A stretch of 64,000 nt of DNA from Arthrobacter sp. FW306-07-I. GTDB lineage: Bacteria; Actinomycetota; Actinomycetes; Actinomycetales; Micrococcaceae. Positions within the stretch are counted from its first letter, which is position 1. The number at the start of each line of letters is the position of its first letter. Below the pieces are notes generated by a model. That model saw only the letters and a list, made by a program, of their open reading frames with translations, was not told where the DNA came from and searched no databases. The stretch is from the NCBI RefSeq assembly GCF_021800405.1, contig NZ_CP084550.1, forward strand, positions 124,001-188,000, in the 5' to 3' direction. Shown here in pieces: positions 1-8,490 of the stretch. The position numbers and the translations under genes were made by a program.

Positions 1-1260
1 TCGCAGACCTGGTTCTTCACCGCTGCCGCGCTCTTCTCCCTGTTCCTGCCACGCTTGAGCGACATCGTGGGCCGCAAGAAGGTCCTGGTGGGCATGATGG
101 TGCTCATGGCGGTGGGTTCTGTCATCGCCGCCCTTGCCCCGGACATCACGTGGCTGTTCGTGGGCCGCATCATCCAGGGTGTCAGCGGCCCCACCGTCCC
201 GCTCTGCCTCATCATGCTGCGCTCGGCCGTCAGCAACCCGCGCAAGTACGGCACGCTGATGGGCCTTATTACTGCCGTCAACGGCGGCGTGGCGGGCGTG
301 GACTCCTTCGTGGGCGGCTACTTCGCAGAGCACTTCGGCTTCCGCAGCATCTTCTGGCTCATGGTGGTCCTCGCCGTCGCGGCCACCGCCCTCATCCTGC
401 TCCTCGCCGCCGAAAGCAAGCCTGCCGCCGGCACCCGGATGGACTGGCTGGGCGTGTTCTTCATCGTGGTGGCCGTGGGCGCCCTGCTGACCGCCCTGAA
501 CGAAGGCTCCAAGCTGGTCGCCGGATTTAACCCAGGCGTGCTGGTCCTGAGCCTGGCACTGGTGCTCGTGGCCGCCGTCGCGTTCCTTGCCTTCTGGCGC
601 ACCGAACAGCGTGCGGCCCAGCCCATGGTGGAAACGGTCCATCTGCGCCAGCGCGCCACGTGGGCGCCGCTGCTGACCACCACGCTGACCATGACCGGCA
701 TCTTCGCGGTGATCAACGGCATTGTCCCCGCCTACGTCCAAGCCGCCTCCCCGGGGTTCGGCGTGGGACCCACCGAGATGTCGCTGATCATCCTCACCCC
801 GTACGCCCTGCTCGGCTGGGTGGTGGGACCGCTGAGCGGGAAGCTGGCCCCGGTCCTCGGGTACACCAAGGTGCTGCGCATCGGGCTCCTGGGCAGCATC
901 GCCGCGCTCGCCATCATCGGGTTCCTTGGCCTGCACAGCCTGCCGATGATGATCGCCGGCACGGTCTTGCTGGGCATCATGTACGCCGGTACGGTCAACA
1001 TCATGCTCAACGGACTCGGCGTTATCCTCTCGCCCGCCGGCAACCCCGGCTTCCTGCCCGGCATGAACGCCGGCGCCTTCAACCTCGGCGCGGGCCTGAG
1101 CTTCCTGATCCTGCCGGCCGTGCTGGTGGCGACGTCGGCCTTTGGCGATGCGGCGGCGTCGTACCTGACCGTGGTGGTGGTCGGCCTGGCGCTGACTGTG
1201 GCCGCGTTCGCTGCCTCGCTGCTGATCCCCAAACCGGTTGAGGCCGAGGTGGCACCATGA
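1..1260 (+). CDS. MFS transporter, 3' part (start upstream of window)
   Basis: Proton-driven major facilitator exporter in the cytoplasmic membrane. The frame is open from base 1, so the N-terminus is cut off by the window edge; a TTG at 55 is only an internal codon. The visible 419 residues begin just before the loop 2-3 signature (RLSDIVGRKK, about residues 19-28) and continue through many hydrophobic helices. The segment after DWLGVFFIVV resembles 14-helix DHA2-type drug exporters. The stop overlaps the ribokinase start by four bases (ATGA), so the pair is translationally coupled, which hints at a sugar or nucleoside-related substrate. The substrate is not readable from sequence. Confidence 0.85.
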   Translation, partial: SQTWFFTAAALFSLFLPRLSDIVGRKKVLVGMMVLMAVGSVIAALAPDITWLFVGRIIQGVSGPTVPLCLIMLRSAVSNPRKYGTLMGLITAVNGGVAGVDSFVGGYFAEHFGFRSIFWLMVVLAVAATALILLLAAESKPAAGTRMDWLGVFFIVVAVGALLTALNEGSKLVAGFNPGVLVLSLALVLVAAVAFLAFWRTEQRAAQPMVETVHLRQRATWAPLLTTTLTMTGIFAVINGIVPAYVQAASPGFGVGPTEMSLIILTPYALLGWVVGPLSGKLAPVLGYTKVLRIGLLGSIAALAIIGFLGLHSLPMMIAGTVLLGIMYAGTVNIMLNGLGVILSPAGNPGFLPGMNAGAFNLGAGLSFLILPAVLVATSAFGDAAASYLTVVVVGLALTVAAFAASLLIPKPVEAEVAP

Positions 1261-2219
1261 GTGCCGCAGCTGCCGGGGCGGGCCGGATCGTCGTCGTCGG
1301 CTCCCTCAACGCCGACCTCACCATTTACTGCGACCGCCTCCCGCAGCCCGGCGAAACGGTCCAGGGCCACGGGTTCGCGGTGAATCCGGGTGGCAAGAGC
1401 GCCAACCAGGCCGTCGCCGCGGCGCGCCTGGGCGGCCACGTCAGCCTGGTGGGTGCAGTGGGGGAGGACCCCAACGGCGCCATGCTTGAGGCCTCGGTGG
1501 CCGGGGCCGGCGTGGACGTGGGGCATGTGCGGACCTCGGGCGAACCCACCGGTGTTGCCGTGATCGCCGTGGACGCCCACGGTGAGAACAACATCATCAT
1601 CTCGGCCGGCGCCAACGGCACGCTGTCACCGAAGGACGTCGCCGAGGCCGCGGATGTCATGGAGGGCGCCGCCGTGGTGAGCCTGTGCCTGGAGGTCAGC
1701 ATGGACACGGTGCTTGCGGCCGCCCAGGCAGGGCACGACGCCGGCGCAACGGTTTTGCTGAACCTCTCGCCGTATGCGGAGATTCCGTCAGGCCTGGCCG
1801 GGTTGACGGACGTCCTGCTGGTGAACGCGCATGAGGCCGCGCTGTTCCTGGGTTCTTCGGTTCCCGCTGCCGGCGCCGCTGCCTCTGAGTGGGATGCGGT
1901 GCGGTCTCGGTTCTCTGAGCGGGGAATCCAGCAGGTATTGGTGACGCTGGGTTCGCAGGGTTCCGTTGTGCTGGACTCGCTGGCTTCGGCGGGTTCACGG
2001 GTGGCATTTGTCCAGCCCATGCAGGTGCAGGCCGTGGATACCACCGGGGCGGGTGACGCCTTCACCGGTGCGGTTGCAGTCCGGCTGGCGGCCGGTGATG
2101 CGCTCGCGGACGCTGCAGCCTTCGCCTCGGTTGCCGCGGCTCTGGCCACCACCCGCAAAGGCACCCAGGCGGCATACCCGGAAGCGGCCGACGTCGAACG
2201 CCGCCTCCGCACGCCCTAA
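1257..2219 (+). CDS. rbsK: Ribokinase-like PfkB family sugar kinase
   Basis: ATP-dependent cytoplasmic kinase of the PfkB/ribokinase family, 320 residues, the usual ribokinase length. It has the N-terminal GSLNADL strand, the sugar-binding NPGGKSANQA motif near residues 42-51 (the ribokinase GGKGANQA signature with S in place of G) and the C-terminal signature DTTGAGDAFTG, whose Asp267 is the catalytic base. The start ATG overlaps the stop of the MFS gene, so the two are cotranscribed. Ribose is the best guess; another pentose or a nucleoside is possible because no other ribose genes are adjacent. Confidence 0.85.
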   Translation: MSAAAAGAGRIVVVGSLNADLTIYCDRLPQPGETVQGHGFAVNPGGKSANQAVAAARLGGHVSLVGAVGEDPNGAMLEASVAGAGVDVGHVRTSGEPTGVAVIAVDAHGENNIIISAGANGTLSPKDVAEAADVMEGAAVVSLCLEVSMDTVLAAAQAGHDAGATVLLNLSPYAEIPSGLAGLTDVLLVNAHEAALFLGSSVPAAGAAASEWDAVRSRFSERGIQQVLVTLGSQGSVVLDSLASAGSRVAFVQPMQVQAVDTTGAGDAFTGAVAVRLAAGDALADAAAFASVAAALATTRKGTQAAYPEAADVERRLRTP

Positions 2220-2271
2220 CCCCCACCCCCTCGCCATCCTTGTCTGAGCGCTCCGCACCTTTTACACCCGT

Positions 2272-2336
2272 CCATTGCTGAGCAGGTGCCGTTTTCAGGC
2301 TCGAGAACGACAAGTACTCAGCAATCGATGAGGGGG
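2272..2336. repeat. Dispersed hairpin repeat, copy A
   Basis: First of three related copies of a roughly 65-bp palindromic element in the first 9 kb. The outer arms ATTGCTGAG and CTCAGCAAT (inside 2274-2325) pair perfectly, and the inner part GCCGTTTTC/GAGAACGAC pairs with wobbles. It lies between the convergent ribokinase and SDR genes. No T-run follows, so it does not look like a standard intrinsic terminator. Confidence 0.75.
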
Positions 2337-2343
2337 CGGGGAA

Positions 2344-3084
2344 CTAAGCAGGCGCGTCCAGCGTGACACCGGTGTGCTCGGCGAGCCGGTCCAGCAGGGC
2401 GTCCTGGAACTGGGGATCCTGGGTGGCGGGGTGCGGGGTCTGCCGGCGCTGGTGGTACCAGTAGCCGCCGCTGGCCAGCGCCGCCAGGTCGTCGCTGGTG
2501 GCCAGCCATTCCTGCGTGCGGTGGCCCAGTTCCAGGCTGTCCGGTGCGGACCGGCCGCCCATCCTCGTGGGCACCCAGCCGGGGTCCACCGCGTTGCTGG
2601 TGACGTTCGGAAAAAGCCGGGCCACGGCTGCCGACAGCGCAGTGACCTGGAGCTTGGTGGTGGAGTAGGAGGCCGTCGTCGTCCGTCCTGACCAGTCCAG
2701 GCCGTCCAGGCCGGTGTCGCCGCCGCGGTGCATGCCGCTGCTCAGGTAGATGAGCCGGCGGGGGCCGGAAATGAGGGCCGTCAATAGGTAAGGTGCCACC
2801 ACGTTCACTGGCAGCAGCGCGGCGCCGTTCAGGACACCAGCGTTGTGGATGATGGCGTCAACGCCGCCGATCCCGTTGACCTGGTCGGCGACCCCCCGGA
2901 CTTCCTGATCCACTGCCAGGTCGCCGACAACGCACAGTGCCCCGCGGTCCAGCAGGTGCTGCACCGCGGGGAGCCGGTGGGAGGAACGGGCGTGCACGAT
3001 CACCTCGTGGCCGTCCTGCAGGAGCGAGGCGGCGGCGGCCCGGCCCAGCCCGTCGGTGGATCCGGTAATGAAGACGCGTGCCAT
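2344..3084 (-). CDS. Short-chain dehydrogenase/reductase (SDR)
   Basis: NAD(P)-dependent oxidoreductase with a Rossmann fold, 246 residues. The cofactor motif TGSTDGLG lies at residues 7-14, the structural HNAG at about 80-83, the catalytic Ser near 115 and Tyr140/Lys144 in YSTTK. The C-terminal region after the active site contains DPGWVPTRMGG, typical of the classical SDR substrate loop. It is a single gene convergent with ribokinase. The substrate cannot be assigned; such proteins are often annotated as generic dehydrogenases. Confidence 0.85.
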   Translation of the reverse strand: MARVFITGSTDGLGRAAAASLLQDGHEVIVHARSSHRLPAVQHLLDRGALCVVGDLAVDQEVRGVADQVNGIGGVDAIIHNAGVLNGAALLPVNVVAPYLLTALISGPRRLIYLSSGMHRGGDTGLDGLDWSGRTTTASYSTTKLQVTALSAAVARLFPNVTSNAVDPGWVPTRMGGRSAPDSLELGHRTQEWLATSDDLAALASGGYWYHQRRQTPHPATQDPQFQDALLDRLAEHTGVTLDAPA

Positions 3085-3177
3085 GCGGGACCTCCCTGGT
3101 TTGTGGGTGTTGTCCCTACGCTACTTCTGCCGGCTTTAGTTCATGACGCAGGCCGCGCCCGGCAGCAGCGGGTGCGC

Positions 3178-3411
3178 TCAGCGGCGTTTGCGGCTCAGGA
3201 CCAGCGTCAGCAGTCCACCAAAGGCAAGAAACAACAGGCCCCCTACCAACAGGCCGGGGTTCACGCCCGTGTTGGCCAGCGTTGATGGAGTTGAGGAGTA
3301 GCCCACTGGCATTGCCGCAGCGGCTGCATTGGCTGCGACACCGCCGAAGGCCAAGAGTCCGCCTGCGAAAGCGGTACCGAACAGGCATCTGCGGAAGGTG
3401 CGGTGCATCAT
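3178..3411 (-). CDS. Very short LAXTG-type cell-wall-anchored peptide
   Basis: A 77-residue surface protein that is almost entirely targeting signals. It has a signal peptide with a cationic start (HRTFRR) and a hydrophobic core ending around ANA at about residue 29. A 17 to 20 residue mature segment follows. Then comes a complete sorting signal: LANTG, a hydrophobic helix and the tail SRKRR. LAXTG is the motif used by class E sortases of high-GC Gram-positives. AGGAG lies nine bases before ATG at 3411; a second ATG follows directly. No sortase gene is in the window. The function of so short an anchored peptide is unknown. Confidence 0.75.
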   Translation of the reverse strand: MMHRTFRRCLFGTAFAGGLLAFGGVAANAAAAAMPVGYSSTPSTLANTGVNPGLLVGGLLFLAFGGLLTLVLSRKRR

Positions 3412-3501
3412 GGGGAATTCTCCTGAAAGTTGAATTGGGGCTACTGCTTACCCCGGAAGCTGGCGCGTGCCCGCGCGAAAGCGACGCGGGGAGGGCCTTA
3501 A

Positions 3502-4467
3502 CTAGTCAGGTGAAGAGCCGGGGTCGAAGGACACCGGAGAGGGGGCGGTAAGCAAAGGGCCCCCGATGGCAGACGTCCCAGCTGCCGGGGCTGGGAAGTG
3601 AGGTGAGCTGGTCCAGCCCGAAGCCGCCGGGTCGTTGCCACCGGATAGGCTGCTTCCGCTCGTGGCAGCACTTGGCACGGCAGGGGGAACATCCCACGGC
3701 GTGCGGAATGGCGCGTCTTCGGGGCCGGCCTTGAAAAGCACCGGCGTTACGGCCGCAAGCTTCATCTGGACCCGGCTTTCCGGGCTGGTGCTTTGCAACA
3801 ATCCGGGGGACTGCGCGGGACCCGTCACGCCCCCGGTGGTCTGCGGCAGTTCAGCAGCTGGGGGAGAGGCAGGTGCGGGCTCCGGAGCGGGAGCCGCGGT
3901 GACATTCGTAGTGACGGGAAGGACCGCGACGGGCTCTGCTTCCGGGGCAGCGATGGGCAGGGGCATTGCGTCGATGACCGGTTCAAGGGCCGGTTCAAGG
4001 ACCGGGTCCAGGGGTGCCAGGACGGTAACTGCCAGCGGAACAGCAGCCCCCACCGTCCCGTCCACGATGCCATCCACGGCAACCACTGCAGGATCCACCA
4101 CAGCCGCTACCGTTCCCGAGGGCACAAGCTCGTTGGCCGCCGGAACCGACTGCACAACATCCTCGGCCAGGCCGGAGACCTCCTCCGCGGCGGGGCGGAG
4201 GGACGGCGCCGGAACAAGTGAAGCAACCGTGGAAGCCGTGGCCGTGGCCTTCCCGCCGTCCGGCCCTGCCACCACCGGTTCCGGGTCATCTTTACCCTGG
4301 TGGGTAAGGTTGGCGGCGGCAGCATCCAAAACCCCCGGAAGCAAGTCGCGGGAGGGTGAGGAGTCAGCCGACGCGCCCGCGGCCGACAGGGCAATCCAGG
4401 CTGCAGTTGCCGCCACAGCGAGCAGGAGGGGCCGGAGGAACGCCCAAGCAGTGCTTTCGGACTTCAC
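3502..4467 (-). CDS. Secreted Ala/Pro/Val-rich protein of unknown function
   Basis: About 321 residues, exported through a clear signal peptide (hydrophobic stretch from about residue 10, ending near SAAGASA). The rest is low-complexity and rich in Ala, Pro, Val and Ser, with repeated PEP/PAP/VDP patterns and no recognisable domain, so it is probably extended in the cell wall. The GTG at 4467 is chosen because GGGGAGGGG stands six bases before it; the longer reading from 4500 has no such site. No anchor motif is visible at the C-terminus. It lies upstream of, and in the same direction as, the LAXTG peptide. Not recognised as a known family. Confidence 0.65.
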   Translation of the reverse strand: MKSESTAWAFLRPLLLAVAATAAWIALSAAGASADSSPSRDLLPGVLDAAAANLTHQGKDDPEPVVAGPDGGKATATASTVASLVPAPSLRPAAEEVSGLAEDVVQSVPAANELVPSGTVAAVVDPAVVAVDGIVDGTVGAAVPLAVTVLAPLDPVLEPALEPVIDAMPLPIAAPEAEPVAVLPVTTNVTAAPAPEPAPASPPAAELPQTTGGVTGPAQSPGLLQSTSPESRVQMKLAAVTPVLFKAGPEDAPFRTPWDVPPAVPSAATSGSSLSGGNDPAASGWTSSPHFPAPAAGTSAIGGPLLTAPSPVSFDPGSSPD

Positions 4468-4559
4468 GTGGTACCCCTCCCCACAGGTGCGCTTCGGCAA
4501 GCAATGCTGTCCACCATAAGCACAGGTCAGGTGGCAGGTCCAAATGCGGTGCGTCAGTG

Positions 4560-5225
4560 TCAGAGGGCATCCGTAGGGGCAGCGCGGTTATCGATGGCTG
4601 CGGTAAGTTCGTCAATCCGGTCCATCCCGGCGTTGAGTTTTTCGACGGCCGCCCACAGGTCCGGGTGTTGCTCACGGACCTGTTCCAGGTCCGTGCCGGC
4701 CGATCGGAGCGATCCGAGATCGAAACTGACATTGGTGCGTGCACCCGCCACAGCAGCGCGGAGGGCACCGAACGCGACGACGACATCCGCTACCAGTGCA
4801 CGGTTGCCATTGGTCGCCAGCCAGGCGAGGTCGTCGATCGCTTCGATGGCCCGCTCGCCAAGGACGGCGGAAGCAGCCGCGGCCTCCACGGATGCGCGGC
4901 GGATTGCTTCGTCCCGCTCGTCCCCCGGCTCCAGCCGGAAGGCAGCACCGAATGCCTTGGACGCCGAGGCGTCGTCATCTGCCAGTCGAAGGGCTTCCTG
5001 GCGCAGCTCCTGGGCCCGCTCACGTATCCGATCCGGCTCGCCGCCGTCGTCCCCGCTGTAACCGGCAACCATCGACGTCAGCGACGCCGCCACCGCCAGC
5101 ATCAGCCCCGTGCCCGCCCCGCCGCCGGGCGACCCCGTGGACTCTGCCAGCGCGCGCGTCCATTCCTCAACCGTCGATTCCTGGGTGGTCACTTCAGGCT
5201 TTTCCATACCAGGAGGCGTGCCCAC
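4560..5225 (-). CDS. Cyclodeaminase/cyclohydrolase family protein (FTCD C-terminal-like)
   Basis: 221 residues, helical, resembling the formiminotransferase-cyclodeaminase C-terminal family (FTCD_C). The clue is the N-terminal segment STGSPGGGAGTGLMLAVAAS, matching the family pattern PTPGGGS..A..... followed by long Ala/Glu-rich helices. In folate metabolism this fold cyclises 5-formimino-THF to methenyl-THF. No histidine-degradation genes are adjacent, so the activity is uncertain. The start is GTG 5225 with CTGAGG about five bases upstream; ATG 5207 is an alternative six codons inside. Confidence 0.7.
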   Translation of the reverse strand: MGTPPGMEKPEVTTQESTVEEWTRALAESTGSPGGGAGTGLMLAVAASLTSMVAGYSGDDGGEPDRIRERAQELRQEALRLADDDASASKAFGAAFRLEPGDERDEAIRRASVEAAAASAVLGERAIEAIDDLAWLATNGNRALVADVVVAFGALRAAVAGARTNVSFDLGSLRSAGTDLEQVREQHPDLWAAVEKLNAGMDRIDELTAAIDNRAAPTDAL

Positions 5226-5353
5226 AAAGGCCTCAGGCTAAACGATGGAAGGGCAACGGAGCCGCGGACCGCACAAACTGGCCCAGTTTTCACGGCCGTG
5301 GCCCCGAAAGTCCGCGGCATCTCCGCGGAACCGGGCAGCTAAAGTGGGCCAGT

Positions 5354-6145
5354 GTGACGCACCGCCACCGCTATGACTACGGCCAGGACCCCAACCAGTG
5401 GGGCGAACTGTTCCTGCCAGACCTTCCACCTGGTGGGAAACACCGAGGCGTAGTGGTGGTGATTCACGGCGGTTACTGGCGCTCGCAGTACGGGGCAGAA
5501 CTGGGGGAGCCGCTGGCGAAGGACCTCGCCGAACACGGCATGGCCGCCTGGAACCTGGAATACCGGCGGGCCGGGAACGGCGGGGGCTGGCCCGGCACCA
5601 TCCAGGACATCCTCGCGGGGATCGACAAGCTCGCCGCGCTCGCGGAACCGCACGCACTGGACCTGGGCAAAGTGGTGGCGCTGGGCCACTCGGCCGGCGG
5701 CCACCTGGCAGTGTGGGCCGCAGGCAGGGACCGGTTGCGCGGGCTTGGGCCTGCAGACGGCCTGCAGATGGAGCACGACGGCGTCCGCCTCACCGGCGTG
5801 GTGAGCCAGTCCGGCGTCCTCAACCTGGCCGAGGCCGAACGCCTGAACCACAGCAACGGAGCCGTGGCCAATCTGCTGGGCGGACCGTCGTCGGACTTCT
5901 CCGTGCTGCACCGTGTGGCTGACCCCATGGCCGCCCTGCCGCTGGACGTCCCGGTGTTTGCCGTCCACGCCGCGGAGGATGTGGACGTGCCGCTGAGCAT
6001 GTCCACCACATACGTGGATGCCAGCAGCGTGGGCCCTGTGCCAGCGGAGCTCGTCATGGTGCCGGGCGATCACTTCTCCCTGATCGACGTCACCGCGGAA
6101 GCCTATGTGACGTGCCGGGAACTGGTGGGCAGGCTGCTGCGCTGA
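5354..6145 (+). CDS. Alpha/beta hydrolase, kynurenine formamidase-like
   Basis: Cytoplasmic serine hydrolase of about 263 residues. It carries the oxyanion HGGYW motif near the N-terminus and the nucleophile elbow GHSAGG, with candidate acid (HAAEDVDVP) and His (GDHFSLID) residues near the C-terminus. HGGYW plus GHSAGGH is the pattern of arylformamidase (kynurenine formamidase) and related carboxylesterases. GTG 5354 is chosen because conserved sequence begins there (VTHRHRYDYG); the open frame extends upstream to 4739 but that part is antisense to the cyclodeaminase-like gene. No other tryptophan-catabolism genes are nearby. Confidence 0.75.
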   Translation: MTHRHRYDYGQDPNQWGELFLPDLPPGGKHRGVVVVIHGGYWRSQYGAELGEPLAKDLAEHGMAAWNLEYRRAGNGGGWPGTIQDILAGIDKLAALAEPHALDLGKVVALGHSAGGHLAVWAAGRDRLRGLGPADGLQMEHDGVRLTGVVSQSGVLNLAEAERLNHSNGAVANLLGGPSSDFSVLHRVADPMAALPLDVPVFAVHAAEDVDVPLSMSTTYVDASSVGPVPAELVMVPGDHFSLIDVTAEAYVTCRELVGRLLR

Positions 6146-6181
6146 CACGAACTGCTGGCAGCGGCCTATTTCTGGCAGAGT

Positions 6182-7144
6182 ATGACCATGCTCACAGTGA
6201 TCGGCGAAGGCCTTGTTGACGTTGTCCAGCGCGCCTCCGGAATCCAGGCCCACGTGGGCGGCAGCCCGCTAAACGTGGCAGTGGGCCTGGCCCGGCTGGA
6301 CCATCCGGTGCAGTTCATCGGCCGCTACGGCCGGGATGCCTACGGGGATTCGGTGGCAGCGCACCTGCGGGCGAGTTCGGTGATGCTGCCGGTACCCCCG
6401 GATGACTTGCCTACCAGCGTGGCCACTGCGCTGATTGACGACGACGGCGCGGCCACCTACACGTTCGATCTCGCCTGGGAGCTTCCCGGCATGGGGGACC
6501 GGCTCGGCTTCATGCTGCAGGGCACCACGCTGCTGCACACGGGGTCCATCGCCACCATGCTGAAGCCGGGCGCCACCGAGGTGCTGGCTGCCGTCGAATA
6601 CGCCCACCCGTCCGCCACCATCAGCTTCGATCCGAACTGCCGGCCCAGCATCATCACGGACGTGGATTATGCGCGGGGGCAGGCGGAGAAGTTCGTCACG
6701 CTTTCGGATGTGGTGAAGGCGTCCGACGAGGACCTGGCCTGGCTATACCCGGGGGAGGACGTGCTGGATTCGGCGCGAAAGTGGCTGGCGCTGGGCGGTG
6801 ACGAAGGACCGGCAATGGTGGTGGTGACCCGCGGCGCGGAGGGCCCCTGGGGTGTATGCCGCGCCGGCGAAACATCCGTTCCCGCGCCCAAGGTTGAAGT
6901 GGCGGACACGGTGGGTGCGGGGGACTCGTTCATGGCGGCGCTGCTGTCGGGCCTGGTGGACCGCGAGCTGGACGGGGCGCAGAACCGGCAGGACCTGCGG
7001 GAACTCCCCGTCGAGGCCTTGGCTGAGCTCCTGGAGCACGCTGCCCGTGCGGCAGCGGTCACGGTCTCCCGTCCCGGCGCGAACCCGCCCACCCGCGCCG
7101 AGCTGCACGGTGTTGAAAAGCGCGGCGCCGAAAAGGAAGCCTAA
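6182..7144 (+). CDS. PfkB family carbohydrate kinase (fructokinase-like)
   Basis: ATP-dependent sugar kinase of 320 residues. The N-terminal region contains GGSPLNVAVGLARL, the substrate-binding GG motif in the form typical of fructokinases, and the C-terminal signature DTVGAGDSF with catalytic Asp248. ATG 6182 is followed by a second in-frame ATG two codons later. It lies 36 bases after the hydrolase, in the same direction. Fructose is the likeliest substrate by motif; 2-keto-3-deoxygluconate cannot be excluded. Confidence 0.8.
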   Translation: MTMLTVIGEGLVDVVQRASGIQAHVGGSPLNVAVGLARLDHPVQFIGRYGRDAYGDSVAAHLRASSVMLPVPPDDLPTSVATALIDDDGAATYTFDLAWELPGMGDRLGFMLQGTTLLHTGSIATMLKPGATEVLAAVEYAHPSATISFDPNCRPSIITDVDYARGQAEKFVTLSDVVKASDEDLAWLYPGEDVLDSARKWLALGGDEGPAMVVVTRGAEGPWGVCRAGETSVPAPKVEVADTVGAGDSFMAALLSGLVDRELDGAQNRQDLRELPVEALAELLEHAARAAAVTVSRPGANPPTRAELHGVEKRGAEKEA

Positions 7145-7150
7145 GCCGGA

Positions 7151-7215
7151 ATCGACTGCTCCCTAAGTGCCGTTTTGAGGGTTCAAAAGGACATTTACGC
7201 GGCAATCGATGGGGG
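7151..7215. repeat. Dispersed hairpin repeat, copy B
   Basis: Second copy of the element, the most diverged. It retains the GTGCCGTTTTGAGGGTTC core and the right end GGCAATCGATGGGGG. It lies between the convergent sugar kinase and zincin genes, the same setting as copy A. Confidence 0.7.
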
Positions 7216-7233
7216 TTCTTCTTCGGGCGGGCG

Positions 7234-8250
7234 TCACAACTGCGGCACGCAAGGGCCGCTTCCCAGCAGCGCAAGCCCCGCCCGGTCGCCGGCGGCGAAG
7301 TCCTGCACGCCCTTGTTCTCGGCGTACATGAGCTGGGTGGGATCATTGACGTGGGCCAGGCCCAGCACGTGTCCGAGTTCGTGCATGATGATGGCCCGCA
7401 CTTCCGCGGCGCCGTCCGGCCGGCTGGCCATGATGCCGGCGAGGTCAGGGGCGTCCAGGCTGATTTGGCCGGCGGCGAGGACCAGCGGTTGCCCCACGGC
7501 TTCCGCGTACCCGCTCCCGCCGAGGCCTGCCACGTTTCCGGCGAGGTCGGGCGTTTCCGTCGGCGTTGACCAGGCGATCAGCACTGGGGCCCAGCGCTTC
7601 CCGTAGCGGTCAGGCTGGAAAGCTTGCCGCTGATCGGCCGGCGCCTCCGTAGTGGGCCCGTCGTAGACGAACTGCAGCCCGGAGGCGCGGGAAACTGATG
7701 CCACCGCTTCGCTGATTAGGGCGGCTCCATCCGGCAAGGCATTGTCCGGACGCACAACGTAGTGCACGGGGCGGCACGGATCGTACGCTACTAGGGACTG
7801 TCCCGCCCTGGGCGACTCCTGCAGCATGAAGGCAGTGGAACCGGTGCTTGCCGGTGGCGTCCCGAGGGGAGAAGGAGCGGCCTCGACGCCGGGCGGCGGC
7901 ACCTTCGCGCCGGGCAGGTACGGGGCAGCGACAGGGAGGACCACGCGGTCGAAGAGCGTCGGTGTGAAGTACAGGCAGACCACGACGGCGATTCCCAGCA
8001 TCGTCCTGAACTGCACCGACCGCTTCGGCCGGCGCTGTTGCTTCCTTGGCCGGCGCCGGAATTTCCCCCGGCCAGGCGGGGAAGGGTCAGGACTGCGCCA
8101 AGGTGCCGGGGGCTCGGCCTTTCCAAGAGCTTCATCGATGGCCCACTGCGGGATCCGTCCGCTGGCGGAACGGCGGACGTTGGGTGGGAGAAAACCGCCT
8201 GGGACCTTCGACAGCGAATCCCTGTTTGTCCCGAAACCGTGCACCGGCAA
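7234..8250 (-). CDS. Membrane-anchored zinc metalloprotease with matrixin-type HExxHxxGxxH
   Basis: 338 residues. A Pro/Arg-rich cytoplasmic N-terminus (about 1-80) precedes a single membrane helix (about 84-106), then a Pro-rich linker and an extracellular catalytic domain. The zinc site HELGHVLGLAH is at 290-300, the metzincin pattern HExxHxxGxxH, followed by a short C-terminal tail with an M-Y pair (QLMY) in the Met-turn position. The protease is therefore expected to act outside the cell, on unknown proteins. The start is TTG 8250 with AAGGA seven bases upstream; GTG 8244 is possible. The Arg-rich block just inside the membrane fits the positive-inside rule. Confidence 0.75.
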   Translation of the reverse strand: MPVHGFGTNRDSLSKVPGGFLPPNVRRSASGRIPQWAIDEALGKAEPPAPWRSPDPSPPGRGKFRRRPRKQQRRPKRSVQFRTMLGIAVVVCLYFTPTLFDRVVLPVAAPYLPGAKVPPPGVEAAPSPLGTPPASTGSTAFMLQESPRAGQSLVAYDPCRPVHYVVRPDNALPDGAALISEAVASVSRASGLQFVYDGPTTEAPADQRQAFQPDRYGKRWAPVLIAWSTPTETPDLAGNVAGLGGSGYAEAVGQPLVLAAGQISLDAPDLAGIMASRPDGAAEVRAIIMHELGHVLGLAHVNDPTQLMYAENKGVQDFAAGDRAGLALLGSGPCVPQL

Positions 8251-8420
8251 CCCCCAATCCTTCGCCGCCCGCCGCAGGGCAACCCCCTCAGCCTAGCGGC
8301 GGGCTTTCCAGCCTTGGCGCCGCAAAAGCACAGGATTTGCGCAAGAAATCAGCGCCGGCACCGAGGCGTAGTGGACCCAGGTAGGCCCGGCTGCGGGGTG
8401 CAGGTGGCGCCGCCCACCCG

Positions 8421-8485
8421 CCGATTGCTGCCTACTTGTCGTTCTGAGGGTGCAGAAGGACAAGTACGCAGCAATGGATGGGGGT
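8421..8485. repeat. Dispersed hairpin repeat, copy C
   Basis: Best-paired copy. ATTGCTGCCTACTTGTCGTTCTG on the left is almost the exact reverse complement of CAGAAGGACAAGTACGCAGCAAT on the right, around a loop AGGGTG. It lies just after the stop of the sulfonate-type binding protein gene and before the zincin gene, both on the minus strand. Confidence 0.8.
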
Positions 8486-8490
8486 GAGAG

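Noticed and set aside
5205..5225. AGGAGG on the plus strand at 5210-5215 as a ribosome site
   Set aside because: No plausible plus-strand start follows within range; it is antisense to the cyclodeaminase-like gene start.
2272..8485. Hairpin repeats A-C as intrinsic terminators
   Set aside because: The stems end in ATCGATG and GGGG, not in a T-run, and the same sequence occurs near unrelated genes. Better treated as a dispersed repeat.
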